This document shows, piece by piece, positions 63,901 to 64,000 of a DNA stretch of 64,000 nucleotides; position 1 is the stretch's first letter; the number at the start of each line of letters is the position of its first letter. Location of the stretch: positions 620,001 to 684,000 of the forward strand of contig NZ_CANLMP010000002.1 in the NCBI RefSeq assembly GCF_947492405.1, read 5' to 3'. Made by a program: the position numbers and the translations under genes. Below the pieces are notes generated by a model. The model worked only from the letters and a program-made list of their open reading frames with translations. It had not been told where the DNA came from and did no database searches. This DNA comes from an uncultured Aquimarina sp. (GTDB taxonomy: Bacteria; Bacteroidota; Bacteroidia; Flavobacteriales; Flavobacteriaceae).

Positions 63901-64000
63901 GAAGTATTCCCACCAAACATTCTAGACATAGAAGTTACAGAACTCACATCCCAATCATTTAATGGAAGATTAAATAACGCTCTATTAAACATTAAATTCA
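57987..64000 (-). CDS. Giant BspA-like repeat adhesin with FN3-like repeats and T9SS type B tail (5' end outside window)
   Basis: At least 2003 codons; the frame stays open to the right edge, so the start and signal peptide are not seen. Two blocks of 25-residue BspA/DUF285 leucine-rich repeats of the type MFxxAxxFNQPLxxWDVSxVTxM, each closed by the same 60-residue cap (ENYDNILIGWSS...YCDGRIARQELID and ENYDSTLIAWSE...YCDSIDERQSMID). Ten FN3-like domains of about 99 residues (one after block 1, nine after block 2), and a PKD-like domain with NIDWGDGEYDN between the blocks. The end, GFSPDGDGINEFWEIDGIENY followed by VSIYNRWGDMVFE, is the gliding-motility (CHU_C, type B) sorting domain. A surface adhesin secreted with the PorP/SprF-like neighbour. 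Confidence 0.9.
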   Translation of the reverse strand, partial: NLMFNRALFNLPLNDWDVSSVTSMSRMFGGNTSFTTPFNQPLDQWNTSAVVNVSGMFGWSAFNQNINDWDMSNVVNMSAMFTSNAVYDQPLNNWDVSSVTNTSGMFSGAINFNQDITNWNTENVVNMSQMFSGAQIFDRNLASWNITAVTQMVNMLSTSGLSQENYDNILIGWSSQTVQSNVSLGALNIRYCDGRIARQELIDNFNWTITGDIVNCTNVFCTEMISPLDGATGVPANSDIVWNAAPQATGYLVSLRRENGGATQVIYDNEDVGNVTRITFTNEFLDGDVVYITVVPYNAEGPAENCDEISFSVVSSWQNNPDAYRIQIDTRIDGFATTPINQFEVETNNDFTYNINIDWGDGEYDNNVTSDIIHTYDVPGIYNVAIIGEFPNPYFGVFGDGEKVLSIDRWGTFEYLSMEKACNDCENMIYNATDIPNLSQVTSMNEMFDGAVLFNANINDWDVSNVTDMSGLFNRTTAFNQPLDNWVVDNVIDMSRMFSAASSFNQPLDTWNTSNVELMSSMFRSASSFTQNINGWDVSSVTNMASMFEGARLYNSPMDSWDVSNVTNMIAMFKRALVFDQSLNAWDVSSVTNMAEMFNGFFLDMEFNASLSNWDVSNVTDMREMFAYCPRFDQPLDNWDVGNVTDMSEMFHEASVFNQDINSWNVTNVITMQSMFEDAIAFNQPLNNWDVNSVVSMVSTFQNAQAFNQPLNAWNVSAVANMTSMFRRANAFNQPLDNWNVSSVTLMPSMFEGASAFNQNLNPWDVAVVTNMDSMFKDAIVFNEPIDDWNTGEVQNMQEMFSGATAFNQNIDTWNVSFVTTMEEMFRNATSYNQAMDSWNVASVTTMEGMFQGATSFNETIGSWNVRGVNTMAYMFDGASSFNQLLNSWRVSGVENMDYMFRNASSYNQEMNMWNIGSVSMQSMFENAAAFDQFLGDWNISSVNNMLDMLDNTALTRENYDSTLIAWSEQALTSGINLGAESLLYCDSIDERQSMIDTYGWIFTDDIRDCPIPVCTQLTSPENGDVDVPINTNLVWEPVLYATEYVLTITLQPSGTIINATVTTESYEFAANELVGSTSVTVLIEPRNDEGIATGCVAETFSLSTNPATVPDCTILVAPLDGTSDVVIGTDVSWEAIANADGYFLTIGTSTGGNDILNNEDVGNVITYDLTNDLPEDTEIFVTITPYNEEGNAIGCSEESFTTELIPVVPSCTTISDPLNGATNVAIDTNLSWNSVDGATGYLVSVGITQGGIEIANSIDVGDVTIYDFPTDLIENRTFYVTIIPYNDVGDAVVCMEESFRTGDSTLNDPPACTTLLTPLNGDLNVAIGTNITWNSSFNSDGYRLTVGTSSSGLDIINDQDVGNVTTFDLPTDLPEGTEIFVTIIPYNSFGDATGCSEESFTTETIATIPSCTTLSIPLDGTTDISIGTDLSWNSISDATGYRLTVGTSSGGSDIINNQDVGNVTTFDLPSDLPENTEVFVTIIPYNAVGDATGCTEESFTTETIATIPGCTALLIPLNGATNIAVDTDLTWNTVSDATGYRLTVGTSSGGSDIINDQDVGNVTTFDLPTDLPENTEIFVTIVPYNAVGDATGCSEESFTTETVATIPSCTTLLIPLNGATNIAVDTDLTWNTISDATGYRLTVGTSSGGSDIINDQDVGNVTTFDLPTDLPENTEIFVTIVPYNAVGDATGCSEESFTTEIVATIPGCTTLSIPLNGATNIAVDTDLSWNSISDATGYRLTVGTSSGGSDIINNQDVGNVTTFDLPTDLAENTEIFVTIIPYNTVGDATGCSEESFTTEIVATIPGCTTLSIPLNGATNITVDTDLTWNSISDATGYRLTVGTSSGGSDIINNQDVGNVTTFNLPSDLAENTEIFVTIIPYNTVGDAIGCPEESFTTENPIIVIDDDTKYGFSPDGDGINEFWEIDGIENYPENTVSIYNRWGDMVFEISGYNNTSRVFRGDANRLTNLGGGQLPEGTYFFAINISESNSLKKLKGFLVLKR
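58287..59771 (-). repeat. Five tandem 297-bp direct repeats in the adhesin
   Basis: The PGCTT/PSCTT start of successive FN3-like units falls at 58583, 58880, 59177, 59474 and 59771, exactly 297 bp (99 residues) apart. Units are nearly identical in DNA, whereas the four units upstream have diverged. Copy number may vary by recombination. Confidence 0.9.
61140..62680 (-). repeat. DUF285 leucine-rich repeat block 2 (75-bp units)
   Basis: About twenty units of 25 residues with conserved MF, FNQ, W(D/N)V and VT.M positions. Units are diverged in DNA. Followed by a cap at about 60960-61140. Confidence 0.8.
63530..64000 (-). repeat. DUF285 leucine-rich repeat block 1, cut by the window edge
   Basis: Six visible 25-residue units of the same kind, with a cap at about 63350-63530 homologous to that of block 2. 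The block continues beyond the window. Confidence 0.8.

Noticed and set aside
1..64000. tRNA, rRNA, insertion sequences and prophage genes
   Set aside because: I looked for typical tRNA arms, transposase motifs and phage functions by eye and saw none; a covariance-model scan could still find small RNAs.

Overview
The window is AT-rich DNA from a marine-type member of the Flavobacteriia (Bacteroidetes). The evidence is a SusC/SusD pair, a one-protein hybrid two-component regulator, many type IX secretion (T9SS) C-terminal sorting tails (YPNP...K), a PorP/SprF-like protein next to a type B (gliding-motility-type) sorting tail, and the lack of Shine-Dalgarno sites. The lineage feels close to Aquimarina/Zobellia, but that is an impression and no search was run.

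Layout. 1-4.4 kb is housekeeping: two tandem small membrane proteins, an S41 protease, a dCMP deaminase, a HupE/UreJ-like protein and a small MscS channel. 4.5-30.3 kb is a polysaccharide utilisation locus for a uronic-acid polymer: uxaC; a minus-strand operon susC-susD-GH88-GH2; its likely hybrid sensor; a secreted beta-helix protein; and a tightly packed ten-gene plus-strand operon (SDR mannonate oxidoreductase, uxuA, kduI, kduD, a DUF4861 lipoprotein, kdgK, eda, TRAP transporter dctPQM). 30.5-56.1 kb is a run of eight co-directional genes for large secreted multidomain proteins: a G8/CEMIP-like protein, a beta-helix protein, a DUF5060-type glycosidase, a BNR-4/PL24-25-like lyase, a PL20/heparin-lyase-I-like lyase, two PL14-like lyases, and a GH5 glucanase fused to a parallel beta-helix. 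57-64 kb holds a PorP/SprF-like protein and a giant repeat-rich adhesin that runs off the window.

How it fits together (inference): secreted lyases and glycosidases cut the polymer outside the cell; SusC/SusD import the oligomers; GH88 and GH2 trim them in the periplasm; the TRAP system carries monomers inward. KduI-KduD process unsaturated uronates and UxaC-UxuB-UxuA process saturated glucuronate. Both routes meet at 2-keto-3-deoxygluconate, which KdgK and Eda turn into pyruvate and glyceraldehyde-3-phosphate. The lyase fold mix, with no sulfatase or rhamnosidase in view, fits an unsulfated glucuronan-like or mixed glucan/glucuronan polymer better than ulvan.

The most striking undescribed element is a module of exactly 127 residues, bounded by two cysteines, that sits just before the T9SS tail in seven of the eight secreted enzymes although their catalytic domains are unrelated. 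I do not recognise it; it looks like a new substrate-binding or assembly module that defines this enzyme set.
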